Positions 23,329 to 32,487 of a stretch of DNA of 32,487 nt are shown here, one piece after another. Source of the stretch: an uncultured Eggerthellaceae bacterium (GTDB taxonomy: Bacteria; Actinomycetota; Coriobacteriia; Coriobacteriales; Eggerthellaceae); the NCBI GenBank assembly GCA_904420215.1, contig CAJFUR010000097.1, positions 1 through 32,487 of the forward strand. The letters run 5' to 3'. The notes beneath the pieces are model-generated. The model saw nothing but the letters and a program-made list of their open reading frames with translations. It was not told the DNA's origin and made no database searches. The first letter of the stretch is position 1. The number at the start of each line of letters is the position of its first letter. Made by a program: the position numbers and the translations under genes.

Positions 23329-25803
23329 ATGAAGCACGACAAGGAAGCAGGGGTTTCAAGACGCACCTTCGTCGGAGGATCGGCAATAGCGGCAATCGCC
23401 GCCGTTGCATCCGCCGGTGGGGCGTCCAGCCTCTTCGGCTGCGCGCCCAAGCAGAACACGGACGAGCCAGCCGAGGAAACGGGCGGAGTCTATGCCAACG
23501 AAATCCCCGAGGAAGGCGAGGTCATATGGCAGAGTTGCTGCCATTGCGGCTTCACCGGCTGCCCCATCAAGTGCCATGTCGTCGATGGCACGCTGCGCTG
23601 GATAGACAACGACACTGACGGCGATCCCGAGTTCGGAGGCATAGCGTTCAGGTCCTGCCTGAAGGCCCGCTCGATACGCAAATGGATCAACAGCCCCGAG
23701 CGTCTCAAGTACCCCATGAAGCGCGTGGGGAAGCGCGGCAGCGGGGAGTTCGAGCGCATCAGCTGGGACGAAGCGCTCGACATCATCGCCGAGAAATGGC
23801 AGTACACCCTCGAGAAGTACGGCCCCGAAGCGTTCTTCAATTGCGCCACGGGAACGCGCAACTACCCCGTCCAGCGCCTCATGAACCTCACGGGAGGCCA
23901 TCTCGGCACCATCAACTCCGAATCGAACGGGCAGATCGCGCAGACCGTGAACTACCTGTTCGGCATGGATCCCGAAAACTTCGACTGCGCAGGAGGCCTC
24001 GGCAGCCACACGGCCGCCATCAAAGACGCGGACTGCGGCATATTCTTCGGATGCGGGTCGGGCGAATCGCGCATGTGCGGCATGGGGGAAGTGTACGAGG
24101 CGATGAAGGCGCGCGAGGCGGGCATTCCCATCGCGTTCGTCGATTATCGGCTCGGCGAGGGATCCTCGGGAAACCCCGACGAATGGTTCCCCATCTATCC
24201 CGGAACGGACGGGGCGCTCGCAAGCGCCATGGCCTACGTCATCATCAGCGAAGGCAAGCACGACAAGGAATTCCTCGACAAATACGCGATAGGCTTCGAC
24301 GCGGACACCATGCCGGCAAGCGCCCCGGCCAATTCCTCCTACATGGACTACATCATGGGCACGGGCTACGACATGGTTCCCAAGACCCCCGAATGGGCCG
24401 CGCCCATCTGCGGGCTTCCCTCCGAGAAGATAGAGTATCTGGCCCATTTCATCACCGACCATGAAACGTGCTACATCACGCAGGGCTACGGCCCCCAGCG
24501 CCACCACAACGGGGAGTGGAATGCGGCGGCCATTGCGGCGCTTTCCGTCATCACCGGCAATGTGGGACGCGCCGGCACCTGTCCCGGACTCAACGGCAAG
24601 GGCATGAACCTGAATTACGACGGCGGCATGTGGAACAGCGTACCCATTGGCAACAATCCGGTCACGAAGAAGATATCAATCTCCGGGCGCTTCAACGCCA
24701 TCGACCATCCCCTCGAGATGACGGCACTCACGGACGGCATCACCGGAGGCGACAAGCTTGAAGTGGGCATCAAGTTCATGGTGCTCTACGAAGCCGGCTG
24801 CTTCGGCAACTCCAGCTCCGATCTCAATTGGGCGGCAACCATTCTGGAAGACGAATCGAAATGCGAATTCATCCTGGGTTGCGACGTCATCATGTCCACG
24901 TCGTTGCCCTACTGCGACGTCATCCTGCCCGACCTCATGTACCAGGAGCGCATGAACTTCGTCGCCACCACCACCGCCGGGTCTGCCTATGGGTTCATTT
25001 TCGGCAAGCCCGTCCAAGAGCCCCAGTTCGAATGCCGCCTTTCTTACGACTGGTGCGCCGACCTCGCCGAGCGCCTGGGCCTGCGCGACGAGTTCACGGA
25101 AGGCCGCACGTGGGAGGAATGGATGAAGGAGCGCTACGAGACGTACAGCCGCCCTTCGGCTCCCCACGGCAACGCCCCTTCGTTCGAAGAAGGGCTTGAA
25201 ATGGGATTCTGGCGCGACCCCGAACCCGCCGAACCCTACATTGCCCTGCAACCCTACGTCGATGACCCCGAGGGTCGCCCGCGCACCACGCCGTCCGGCA
25301 AGATCGAGCTTTACTCGGAACGTTTGGCGACCATTCGCGACACGTGGACGTTCCACAACGGCGACCGCGACGTGATCCGCCCCGTTCCCAGCTACTTCCC
25401 CGAGATAGAAGGCGTCGAGGACGTCAACGACACTTATCCTCTCATGTTCGCCACATGGAAGGCGAAGAACCAGTTCCACAGCCGCTACCAAGTCATCGAG
25501 GAGCTCCAGCAGGCTTGCCGCCACTGCCTCTGGATCAACCCCATCGACGCCGAGGAGCGGGGAATCGCAAACGGAGACATGCTCACTGTCTTCAACGACC
25601 GCGGAACCGTCCAGATCGAGGCCCGCGTGACGGCCCGCATCATGCCGGGCGTCGTCGGCATGCCCCACGCGCACAGGCGGGAAATGGTCGATGGCGTAGA
25701 CATGGGCGCCAACGCCAACACGCTCACCGGGCACCACTGGTCACCCATTTCGAAAAACTGCCCTTCCACGGGCTCGACGCTCGTTCAAGTGAAGAAAGCC
25801 TAA
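23329..25803 (+). CDS. Tat-exported molybdopterin-dependent oxidoreductase (DMSO reductase superfamily), 824 aa
   Basis: Tat motif SRRTFVGG with lipobox-like FGCAP; Fe-S motif 'CCHCGFTGCPIKCHV...RSCLKARS'; 'RISWDEALDIIAEKW', 'GNVGRAGTCPGLNGKGMN', C-terminal 'NPIDAEERGIANGDMLTVFNDRG'. Confidence 0.94.
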   Translation: MKHDKEAGVSRRTFVGGSAIAAIAAVASAGGASSLFGCAPKQNTDEPAEETGGVYANEIPEEGEVIWQSCCHCGFTGCPIKCHVVDGTLRWIDNDTDGDPEFGGIAFRSCLKARSIRKWINSPERLKYPMKRVGKRGSGEFERISWDEALDIIAEKWQYTLEKYGPEAFFNCATGTRNYPVQRLMNLTGGHLGTINSESNGQIAQTVNYLFGMDPENFDCAGGLGSHTAAIKDADCGIFFGCGSGESRMCGMGEVYEAMKAREAGIPIAFVDYRLGEGSSGNPDEWFPIYPGTDGALASAMAYVIISEGKHDKEFLDKYAIGFDADTMPASAPANSSYMDYIMGTGYDMVPKTPEWAAPICGLPSEKIEYLAHFITDHETCYITQGYGPQRHHNGEWNAAAIAALSVITGNVGRAGTCPGLNGKGMNLNYDGGMWNSVPIGNNPVTKKISISGRFNAIDHPLEMTALTDGITGGDKLEVGIKFMVLYEAGCFGNSSSDLNWAATILEDESKCEFILGCDVIMSTSLPYCDVILPDLMYQERMNFVATTTAGSAYGFIFGKPVQEPQFECRLSYDWCADLAERLGLRDEFTEGRTWEEWMKERYETYSRPSAPHGNAPSFEEGLEMGFWRDPEPAEPYIALQPYVDDPEGRPRTTPSGKIELYSERLATIRDTWTFHNGDRDVIRPVPSYFPEIEGVEDVNDTYPLMFATWKAKNQFHSRYQVIEELQQACRHCLWINPIDAEERGIANGDMLTVFNDRGTVQIEARVTARIMPGVVGMPHAHRREMVDGVDMGANANTLTGHHWSPISKNCPSTGSTLVQVKKA

Positions 25804-25812
25804 GGAGACGCC

Positions 25813-26439
25813 ATGACGCAATACGGATTCTATTTCGACTCGTCGCGCTGCACGGGGTGCAAAACCTGCGAGCTCGTATGCAAGGACTACCACGACCTTG
25901 GCCCGGAGATCCTTTTTCGCCGCGTCTACGACTACGAGGGAGGCACGTGGGAAAAGACCGACGAAGGCGCATGGAACGCAGCGGCCTTCAACTACCACGT
26001 GGCCGTTTCGTGCAACCACTGCGACGAACCCGCCTGCGTGGCCAACTGCCCCACGGGAGCGATGCAGAAGGACGAGGAGACGGGACTCGTGAACACCGAC
26101 CCGCAGGTCTGCATAGGGTGCGGAACCTGCCGGAACTCGTGCCCCTATGACGCGCCGCGCATCGACGCCAATTCGAAAGTATCCCGCAAGTGCGACGGAT
26201 GCCTCGCCCACGTGCGGGAAGGCATGGAGCCCCTGTGCGTGGGCGCCTGCCCGTTGAGGGCGCTCGAGTTCGGGCCCATCGAAGACCTGCGCGAAAAGCA
26301 TGGGGACCTTGCCCAGATTCCGCCCCTGCCAGAGCCGACGACCCTTCCGAACCTCGTGATCGGCTCGTGCCAAGCCGTCGATTCGGACATCTACGACCTC
26401 GACCAGGGGTATGTGGCCAATCCGCTCGAAGTGGAGTGA
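25813..26439 (+). CDS. 4Fe-4S electron-transfer subunit, DmsB-like, 208 aa
   Basis: Four ferredoxin-type Cys clusters (CTGCKTCELVC, CNHCDEPACVANCPTGA, CIGCGTCRNSCPYDAP, CDGCLAHV...CVGACP). Confidence 0.94.
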   Translation: MTQYGFYFDSSRCTGCKTCELVCKDYHDLGPEILFRRVYDYEGGTWEKTDEGAWNAAAFNYHVAVSCNHCDEPACVANCPTGAMQKDEETGLVNTDPQVCIGCGTCRNSCPYDAPRIDANSKVSRKCDGCLAHVREGMEPLCVGACPLRALEFGPIEDLREKHGDLAQIPPLPEPTTLPNLVIGSCQAVDSDIYDLDQGYVANPLEVE

Positions 26440-26443
26440 GACT

Positions 26444-27055
26444 ATGGAAACCGGGCTGGACAATGCGGGTTCGGCCGCCATGTTTCTGGGGGTTTTGCTC
26501 ATGCAAAGCCCCCAGAACGATGCCGTGGCCGAAGCCATCGAGGGGCTTTTCGAACTCGATCTGGAAAAAGAATGGCCTTACGGGTCGCGCGGGGAATTGC
26601 GCGACGTCGCAGCGCTGCTCGAGGACGCCCGTGCGCTGTCGCTCCGCGACCTCGACAGGGAATTCCACCACCTGTTCGTGGGGCCGCAACATCTCGAAGC
26701 GCCGCCGTGGGGTTCCGTCTACCTCGATGCGGAGGCGGTCGTGTTCGGAGATTCCTGCAAAGACCTCGTGCGCTGGATGCGCAGGCATGGCATCGCCCTG
26801 CACGAAGGCGCCAGCAGGGAGCCTGCCGACCAGATTGGGCGCATGCTCGTCCTGCTTAGCTGGATCTGCCGCAACGATCCGTCCCTTCTGGACGAGTATC
26901 TGCAGCGCCATCTCCTCACATGGGCGCCCACGTATCTAGAACGTTTGCAGGGAGCCGCCAGCGGCCCTTTCTATCGCGCGGTAGCCAAACTGGCCGCCCT
27001 CACGCTCGAGGGCATCAATGCGCAAAGCATCAATGCGCAAAGAAACGCCGTATGA
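26444..27055 (+). CDS. TorD/DmsD-type molybdoenzyme chaperone, 203 aa
   Basis: ATG at 26444, 4 nt after the DmsB-like stop; 'LSLRDLDREFHHLFVGPQHLEAPPWGSVYLD' is a TorD-family signature. Confidence 0.88.
   Translation: METGLDNAGSAAMFLGVLLMQSPQNDAVAEAIEGLFELDLEKEWPYGSRGELRDVAALLEDARALSLRDLDREFHHLFVGPQHLEAPPWGSVYLDAEAVVFGDSCKDLVRWMRRHGIALHEGASREPADQIGRMLVLLSWICRNDPSLLDEYLQRHLLTWAPTYLERLQGAASGPFYRAVAKLAALTLEGINAQSINAQRNAV
27013..27042 (+). repeat. Perfect 15-bp tandem duplication at the 3' end of the TorD-like gene
   Basis: CATCAATGCGCAAAG x2, encoding INAQS-INAQR. Confidence 0.9.
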
Positions 27056-27059
27056 ATAG

Positions 27060-27094
27060 CGGAAGGGGCTGGCAAACCAGCCGGCCCCTTCCGT
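27060..27094 (+). terminator. Stem-loop terminator after the molybdoenzyme operon
   Basis: GGAAGGGGCTGG-caaa-CCAGCCGGCCCCTTCC inverted repeat 5 nt after the TorD-like stop. Confidence 0.6.
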
Positions 27095-27121
27095 TCCAAC
27101 CCGCAGTCCGCCCGCTCGGCC

Positions 27122-29308
27122 CTACCCCACCAGCTTCGACGACTCCACCCGCTCCACGTACCATGCCATGAAGCGGGCGAACGGCTTGCGCAGGGCAAGC
27201 CCGATGACCGCGGCCGGAATCAGGAAAAGCGCGAGCAGCCCCATCTCCACCCAGAAGTCGTTGTGGTACGTGCCGAACATGGCGGCGCGCAGGGCGTTGA
27301 CCACGTGCGTGGCGGGCAGCCACGGGCTGATCGCCTGAACGAACGGGGGCAGGAGCTGCAGCGGGTACGAACCCCCGCAGCCGGTCACCTGCACCACCAG
27401 CAGCAGCACCGCCACCGCCTTGCCCAAGTTGGCGAAAGCCGCCACCAACGCGTAGATCAAGAAGGAGAACACCACGCCGGCAAGCCAGAAGCACATCATG
27501 AACAGCAGCGGATGCGCCACCTGCACCTGCAAAAACAGCCAGTTGCCCAGCCCCATGAGCGTCGTCTGCGCCAGCGACAGCAGCGCCATCACGCCGAAAT
27601 GCCCCAAGAACAGCTCGCGCGGCTTCGGGTCGCGCAGGGCCTCCCTCGTGCGCGGCGACACCGTCGGCTTCACGGCCACCAGAATGAGCAGCGAGCCGAT
27701 GAACAGCGCCAGCGCGGTGTACAGCGGCGCCATGGCCGACCCGAAGTTGGCCACGGGGAAAACCGCCACGCGGTCGATGCCCACCGGGGCGGCAATCGCC
27801 TTCGAAAGCGCCTGCACGTCCGACCCCAGCACCTGCCGCACCGCGTCCGCGTCCCCCGACGCAAGCGCCACGTCCACGCCGTCCGCCAACTCCCGCAGCT
27901 GCGACGCGGCGGCGCGCAGCTGCTGCACCGCCTCGTCAAGCGTGCATTCGGCCTCCCCCAGAAGCGCCGAAGCCGACCCTGCCGCGTCGGCCAGCCCCGC
28001 GCCGGAGGCGCGCACGCCCTCCATGCCCACGCCTGCGCCCTCCGCAAGGCTTGCCACCTCGCCGGCAAGCCGCTCCATGCTCGGGCGCACGGTGGCGTCG
28101 AACTCGGCCTGCAACTCCGCGGCGCCGGCCCGGGCCTGCGCAAGCGCGTCTCTTATCTCCCGATGCTGCGCCTGCACGTCGCCGTTTTGCGCCTCCAGCC
28201 TGTCGGCGGCGTCGCGCAGGCTGCCGCCCATGTCCTCCATCAGGTCCGCCACGGCCCTAGCCCGGGAGACCGCCGCGTCGATGGCGGCGCGGTCTTCCTC
28301 GGGCACTTGCCCGCGCAGGGCCTCCAGCGCATCGGCGAGGTCGCGGTAGCGGCCGGCCTGCGCCGCAAGCGCGTCGGCCTGCGAGCGCATCTGCGCCACG
28401 GCCTCGGCCGACCCCGAAGACGCGGCGTCGAACAGCCCATCCACGGCGTCTTCCAACGCATCGAGGCTTCCGCTTCCCGCCGCAAGGGCCGCCGAGAGGT
28501 CGTCGGCCGACTGCTTCAGCACGTCGGCCATCGAGGCGACCGCCTGCACGCCCTGCAAGGCGGCCTCGCCCCCGTCGCCCAGCCGGCCCTGCGCCTCTTC
28601 CGCAAGGCGCGCCGTGTCGCCCACGAGCGCCTGCGACGTTTCGGCAAGCGAGGCGTACAGTTCCAGCACGTCCGCCGCCCGGTCCATGTCGTCGCCCATC
28701 TCCCGCACGTGGGACGCCACCTCGGCGATGCGCCCCTCGGCGCCGGAATCCTCGGCGTAGCGGGAAAGCGACTCGGCCATGCCGAGGGAAATCTCGGAAA
28801 GCGTTTCCACGAACACCTGGTTGACCTGATACGACACGGTGTCGGCACCTTGGTCGGTTATCTTCGGGGAAATGGCGTTCTTCTTCTCGTTCACGTAGTA
28901 GACGATGCTCGCGCGCTGCGCGTCCTTTTGGTAGAACGTGAGCATGTCGCGGCTGAAGTTGCGGGGGATGACCACCGCCGCGTAGTAGCGCCCCGACCGC
29001 GCGCCGTCCACCGCGTCCTCCTCGGTGGTGAACGTCCAGTCTATCTGGTCGTTGGCGCGCAAGGCCGCAATCACCTGGTCGCCAACGTTGACGCGCAGGG
29101 GCATCAGGTCGCTTTCGTAGCCCTCGTCGGTGTTCGCAACCGCCACCTTGAGGTTTCCGGTGTTGTCGAACACGTCCCAGCACGCGAGCACGTTGTACCA
29201 CGCGAAAAGGGAGGGAAGCACCACCAGCCCGATGGCGATGACGACACTCATGGCATTCGCGAACAGGCTTTTGACGTCGCTTTTCACGATGCGCGCAATG
29301 TTATGCAC
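27122..29308 (-). CDS. YhgE/Pip-type membrane protein (ABC-2-like), 728 aa
   Basis: GTG at 29308: MHNIARIVKSDVKSLFANAMSVVIAIGLVVLPSLFAWYNVLACWDVFDNTGNLKVAVANTDEGYESD...; long coiled-coil ectodomain; about 5 C-terminal TMs. Overlaps the upstream gene by 8 nt. Confidence 0.88.
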   Translation of the reverse strand: MHNIARIVKSDVKSLFANAMSVVIAIGLVVLPSLFAWYNVLACWDVFDNTGNLKVAVANTDEGYESDLMPLRVNVGDQVIAALRANDQIDWTFTTEEDAVDGARSGRYYAAVVIPRNFSRDMLTFYQKDAQRASIVYYVNEKKNAISPKITDQGADTVSYQVNQVFVETLSEISLGMAESLSRYAEDSGAEGRIAEVASHVREMGDDMDRAADVLELYASLAETSQALVGDTARLAEEAQGRLGDGGEAALQGVQAVASMADVLKQSADDLSAALAAGSGSLDALEDAVDGLFDAASSGSAEAVAQMRSQADALAAQAGRYRDLADALEALRGQVPEEDRAAIDAAVSRARAVADLMEDMGGSLRDAADRLEAQNGDVQAQHREIRDALAQARAGAAELQAEFDATVRPSMERLAGEVASLAEGAGVGMEGVRASGAGLADAAGSASALLGEAECTLDEAVQQLRAAASQLRELADGVDVALASGDADAVRQVLGSDVQALSKAIAAPVGIDRVAVFPVANFGSAMAPLYTALALFIGSLLILVAVKPTVSPRTREALRDPKPRELFLGHFGVMALLSLAQTTLMGLGNWLFLQVQVAHPLLFMMCFWLAGVVFSFLIYALVAAFANLGKAVAVLLLVVQVTGCGGSYPLQLLPPFVQAISPWLPATHVVNALRAAMFGTYHNDFWVEMGLLALFLIPAAVIGLALRKPFARFMAWYVERVESSKLVG

Positions 29309-32003
29309 GGCGACCGCCCTCCTCCGGCGCGGGGGGCGCGCACGCCCCGTCCCCTGTCGCAGGCCCGCCTGCCGCCGCAGGCCCCGGCTCGGCCGCATCC
29401 GGTTCGCTGCCCGCAGCACCCGGCCCATCGCCTTCCGCATCCGGCCCGTCGCCGCAGGCGCGCTCCATGGCGTTGCGCCCCATGCCAAGCTCCAGCAGCC
29501 CCTCGTCGGTCATGGCGCCCAGCTTCGCCTGCCGCTCGAAGCCGGCGCGCATGCTTTCCACCACTGCCAGAAACACGAAGACAGCAACCAGCCAGACCAG
29601 CCAGGCGGTCAAAAGCCACACCTTTTCCGCCGGCGTGAGCGCGAAGACGACGGTCAGCGCCACCGGCACCGCAACCCCCAGCGCCACGGAGCCGCGCATC
29701 AGCCGCGGGTACCAGCGCGAGAAGCGCTCGTAGCGCATGCGGAGCCGCTCGCGGTACGCCTCCTTGCCCGCCAGGGCGAAGAACAGCTGCGACAGTCGGT
29801 AGGGGCGTGCCGGAACCTCCACGTCCTCGCCGTTGAACAGGCCGCTTTGCCGCACCTGCGCGGCCACCATACGGTTGACGTTGGCCATGAGCGGCCGCAC
29901 CAGAAGGCCTATGGCCATGAACGCCGCGAAGAACAGCGCGAGCACGCCGAGCGAAGCGGCGTAATGGCTGCCGTAGAACCCGCAAATGGCCTCGCGCATG
30001 GCCCGGATGCCGTAGGTGAACGGCAGGGCCGGATAGACCGCTTGGAAGAACCCCGAGGTCATCTCGATGGGATACAGCCCGGTCGCACCCGGAATCTGCG
30101 CGAACACCAACACGATGCACAGCCCCTTGCCAATGTGCTGCAGCGTGGTCGAAAGCGCGTAGACGATGCTCAGATACGCAAGCGACGCCACCGCCGCCGC
30201 GAAGAACAGCGCCGGGGCGCTGGCGGTTTCCACGCCAATGGCGAGCACGCCCGCACAGCAAATGCACGCCTGCAAAACGGCGAGCACGGCCAGAAGCGCG
30301 AAGCGGCCCAGATAGCGCTGCGTTATGGTCAGGCGCGCCACGCCCTCGTCGTCCACTTCCTGCCGCAGGATGACCATCAGCATGAAGGCGCCGATCCAGA
30401 ACGTGAGGTTCATGAACAGCGGGGCCATGGCCGCCCCGTAGGCGTTGGGCGCGTACAGCCGTTCCGTCACCACTTCGGTCGGCGACCCCATGAAGTCCGC
30501 CACCTTCGCCGCATCCAAGCCGCCCTCTCCCGCCAGCTGCGCCAAGGCGTCGGACGCCCCCAAGGCCGTCACGTCCGTCCGCACGTCCCCAAGGTCTGCC
30601 TCGAGGTCCCCCAGTAGCCCGCCGGTTTGCCCAAGCGCCTCCTTCGCCGTTTTCAGCGTGGCGTCCAGCTGGTCGAGCGCCAGCGACGCCTGCCCCACCA
30701 GCAGCTCCTGCCCCTCCACCGACGCGCCCAGAGACGCGGCGGCGGACGAAAGCTGCGCGAGGCTCTGGTTCAAGGCGGGAACGGCCGTCCCGAAAAGCTC
30801 GTCGGCATACGCCTGCGTGGCCCCGGCGGCCGCCTGCACGGCGGCGTCGAGCGCGTCGCTCGCCTGCCCGATGGACTGGGACAGCCGCTCGGCCTCCTCC
30901 CCCAACTGCGAAAGGCCGTCAAGCGCCTGCTGCGCCTCGCCCGCGCTCGCATCCAAGTCGTCGGCCAAAAGGGCGAGCGCGTCCTTGGCGGGGTCGCCCT
31001 CGGGAAGCGCCTCGGCCAAGCCGCGCACATATGCCGCAAGTGCCTGCTGCTCCTCCACGCACGAGCGCGCCTGCGCAATCGACGCGTCTATGCCCGCACG
31101 CGCCTCGCCGGCGGCCGCCGTCATGTCGGCAATGGCCCCGTGCGCTTTCGTAGACGCGTCGGACACGCCCTGCACGCCCTCGCCCACCGCCGGCACGGCC
31201 ACCTGCGCGAAGTGCGCCAGTTCGGCCTGCAGCTGCGCCGTCAGCTGCGACACGTCCGCAAGCGCGTCGCGGGCGACCTCCAGCTGCGCGCGCGCCGCGT
31301 CCAGCGCGCCTTTGGCGTTCTGCACCTCGCCCTGCGCCCGGTCGGCCGCGTCCGCCACGCCCTCAACCGACGAGCGGGCGCCGCCAACCGCCTGCAGGGC
31401 TTCCTCCACCTGCCGCTGCGCCTGCGAGCGCGCCGCCTCCGCGTCGTCGCGCGCCCCGTCGGCCGCCTCGTCAAGTGCCTTGGCAACCGCATCGCTCACC
31501 GTGGCCACAAACGCGGAGTTGATGGTTTCGTCAAGGGTGGACGCCCCCGTGTCGGTGATCTTCGGCGCAACGGGGCCGGCCTTCTCGTTCACGTAATAGG
31601 TTATCTCCGGCTGCACGAAATCGCCCGTCGTCAGCGAGAGCAGGTGCTCGCTGAAATCGGCGGGGATCACGAACACGGCATAGCTCTCCCCCGACTGCAG
31701 CTGTTCCATGGCGGCTTCGCGATCGGCGAACACCCAGTCCAGCTGATGGTTTTCGCGCAATTCGGCCACAATCATGTCGCCCGCGCGCACCTCGCCGGTC
31801 AGCTCGCTCGACGCGCCCGCGTCCTCGTTCACCACGCACACGCGCAAGTTCCCGGTGTTGGCATAGGGGTCCCAGAAGCCGACCACGTTGTACCACGTGT
31901 ACACCGACGGCAGCACCAGCAGAGCCACGACCACCACCAGCGCGGGCGGCACTTTCAGCAGGCGCAGCACGTCGCGCTTGAACACCCGCCACACGTTGCC
32001 CAT
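29301..32003 (-). CDS. YhgE/Pip-type membrane protein (ABC-2-like), 900 aa
   Basis: ATG at 32003: MGNVWRVFKRDVLRLLKVPPALVVVVALLVLPSVYTWYNVVGFWDPYANTGNLRVCVVNEDAG...; same architecture as the downstream paralogue. Confidence 0.9.
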   Translation of the reverse strand: MGNVWRVFKRDVLRLLKVPPALVVVVALLVLPSVYTWYNVVGFWDPYANTGNLRVCVVNEDAGASSELTGEVRAGDMIVAELRENHQLDWVFADREAAMEQLQSGESYAVFVIPADFSEHLLSLTTGDFVQPEITYYVNEKAGPVAPKITDTGASTLDETINSAFVATVSDAVAKALDEAADGARDDAEAARSQAQRQVEEALQAVGGARSSVEGVADAADRAQGEVQNAKGALDAARAQLEVARDALADVSQLTAQLQAELAHFAQVAVPAVGEGVQGVSDASTKAHGAIADMTAAAGEARAGIDASIAQARSCVEEQQALAAYVRGLAEALPEGDPAKDALALLADDLDASAGEAQQALDGLSQLGEEAERLSQSIGQASDALDAAVQAAAGATQAYADELFGTAVPALNQSLAQLSSAAASLGASVEGQELLVGQASLALDQLDATLKTAKEALGQTGGLLGDLEADLGDVRTDVTALGASDALAQLAGEGGLDAAKVADFMGSPTEVVTERLYAPNAYGAAMAPLFMNLTFWIGAFMLMVILRQEVDDEGVARLTITQRYLGRFALLAVLAVLQACICCAGVLAIGVETASAPALFFAAAVASLAYLSIVYALSTTLQHIGKGLCIVLVFAQIPGATGLYPIEMTSGFFQAVYPALPFTYGIRAMREAICGFYGSHYAASLGVLALFFAAFMAIGLLVRPLMANVNRMVAAQVRQSGLFNGEDVEVPARPYRLSQLFFALAGKEAYRERLRMRYERFSRWYPRLMRGSVALGVAVPVALTVVFALTPAEKVWLLTAWLVWLVAVFVFLAVVESMRAGFERQAKLGAMTDEGLLELGMGRNAMERACGDGPDAEGDGPGAAGSEPDAAEPGPAAAGGPATGDGACAPPAPEEGGRRA

Positions 32004-32084
32004 GTTCCCGCGACTTCCCTTCTCCGACGGCTGCCGAAATACCGAACCATGATACTCCTGCCCCGAAGACATGTCAGTCGATCA

Positions 32085-32108
32085 TTGACACTTTTGCGCA
32101 TTTGTCAA
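32085..32108 (-). promoter_or_regulatory. Candidate promoter/operator for the YhgE/Pip pair
   Basis: Perfect inverted repeat TTGACA-N12-TGTCAA; on the minus strand the outer arm is a consensus -35 with AATGAT 16 bp downstream. Confidence 0.5.
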
Positions 32109-32119
32109 CGAAAACGAAC

Positions 32120-32153
32120 GCGACAGCGGGCGCGTGCGCGCACGCGGCGTCGC
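32120..32153 (-). terminator. Stem-loop downstream of the isocitrate dehydrogenase gene
   Basis: GCGAC...GCGCGTGC-GC-GCACGCG...GTCGC, followed on the minus strand by GTTCGTTTTCGTT. Confidence 0.45.
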
Positions 32154-32165
32154 GGGAGCGCCTCC

Positions 32166-32487
32166 CTACGCCGCCAGGCGCTTCGCGATGGCGAGGATGA
32201 AGTCGCGGGTGGAAAGCGTCGTCGGGTTCGGAAGCGTGGTGATGCGTGCGAGGTCGCCCGTCATCTCGCCGGCCTCGATGGTGTCGAGCGTCGCCTTCTC
32301 CAGGCGGTCCGCGAACGCCACGAGGTCGTCCAAGCCGTCCAACTCGCCGCGCTTGCGCAGGGCGCCCGTCCACGCGAAGATGGTGGCCACGGAGTTCGTA
32401 GACGTTTCCTCGCCCTTGAGGTGCTTGTAGTAGTGGCGCTGCACGGTGCCGTGCGCGGCCTCGTACTCGTACACGCCGGCCGGGCTC
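32166..32487 (-). CDS. icd: NADP-dependent isocitrate dehydrogenase, C-terminal part (runs off the right edge)
   Basis: Open to edge: [82 protein letters not shown]..., typical dimeric NADP-IDH C-terminus. Confidence 0.9.
   Translation of the reverse strand, partial: SPAGVYEYEAAHGTVQRHYYKHLKGEETSTNSVATIFAWTGALRKRGELDGLDDLVAFADRLEKATLDTIEAGEMTGDLARITTLPNPTTLSTRDFILAIAKRLAA

Noticed and set aside
27263-29638. 791-aa plus-strand ORF (also 29130-30617)
   Set aside because: Antisense to the YhgE/Pip genes; Arg/His/Gln-rich composition, no family features.
1-32487. CRISPR arrays, tRNA/rRNA genes, IS elements or prophage genes
   Set aside because: Looked for regularly spaced repeats, cloverleaf-type sequences and transposase/integrase motifs; none was found by eye.

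Overview
High-GC chromosomal window. The class is probably Coriobacteriia, family Eggerthellaceae-like; this is inferred from gene content and was not tested. Left to right: (1) a minus-strand defence block (Mrr-like nuclease, RadC, a one-TRD half HsdS, HsdR, and the start of a second HsdS cut by the window edge); (2) a gene-decay scar (Tat/lipobox leader plus amidohydrolase N-terminus fused to a DUF2798-like membrane protein); (3) a translationally coupled NAD operon, comprising a decayed sirtuin remnant, two divergent SirTM-like sirtuins, an HD-nicotinamidase fusion and pncB, divergent from an Rrf2-family regulator; (4) a DMT transporter with a 24-His tail; (5) a family-3 solute-binding lipoprotein followed by a very large MscS channel with two apparent extracellular Cache-like modules; (6) an MFS exporter divergent from a MerR-GNAT fusion, with a 19-bp-spaced MerR-type promoter; (7) a multi-TM LuxR regulator with a G10 tract before its start codon, divergent from a molybdoenzyme / Fe-S / TorD operon; (8) a tandem pair of YhgE/Pip-type membrane proteins; (9) the 3' end of an NADP isocitrate dehydrogenase gene. 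The best candidate for an under-described system is the SirTM-like sirtuin / nicotinamidase-HD / NAPRT operon. The Cache-Cache-MscS plus solute-binding protein pair comes second. Family assignments rest on motif recognition by eye; no database search was run.
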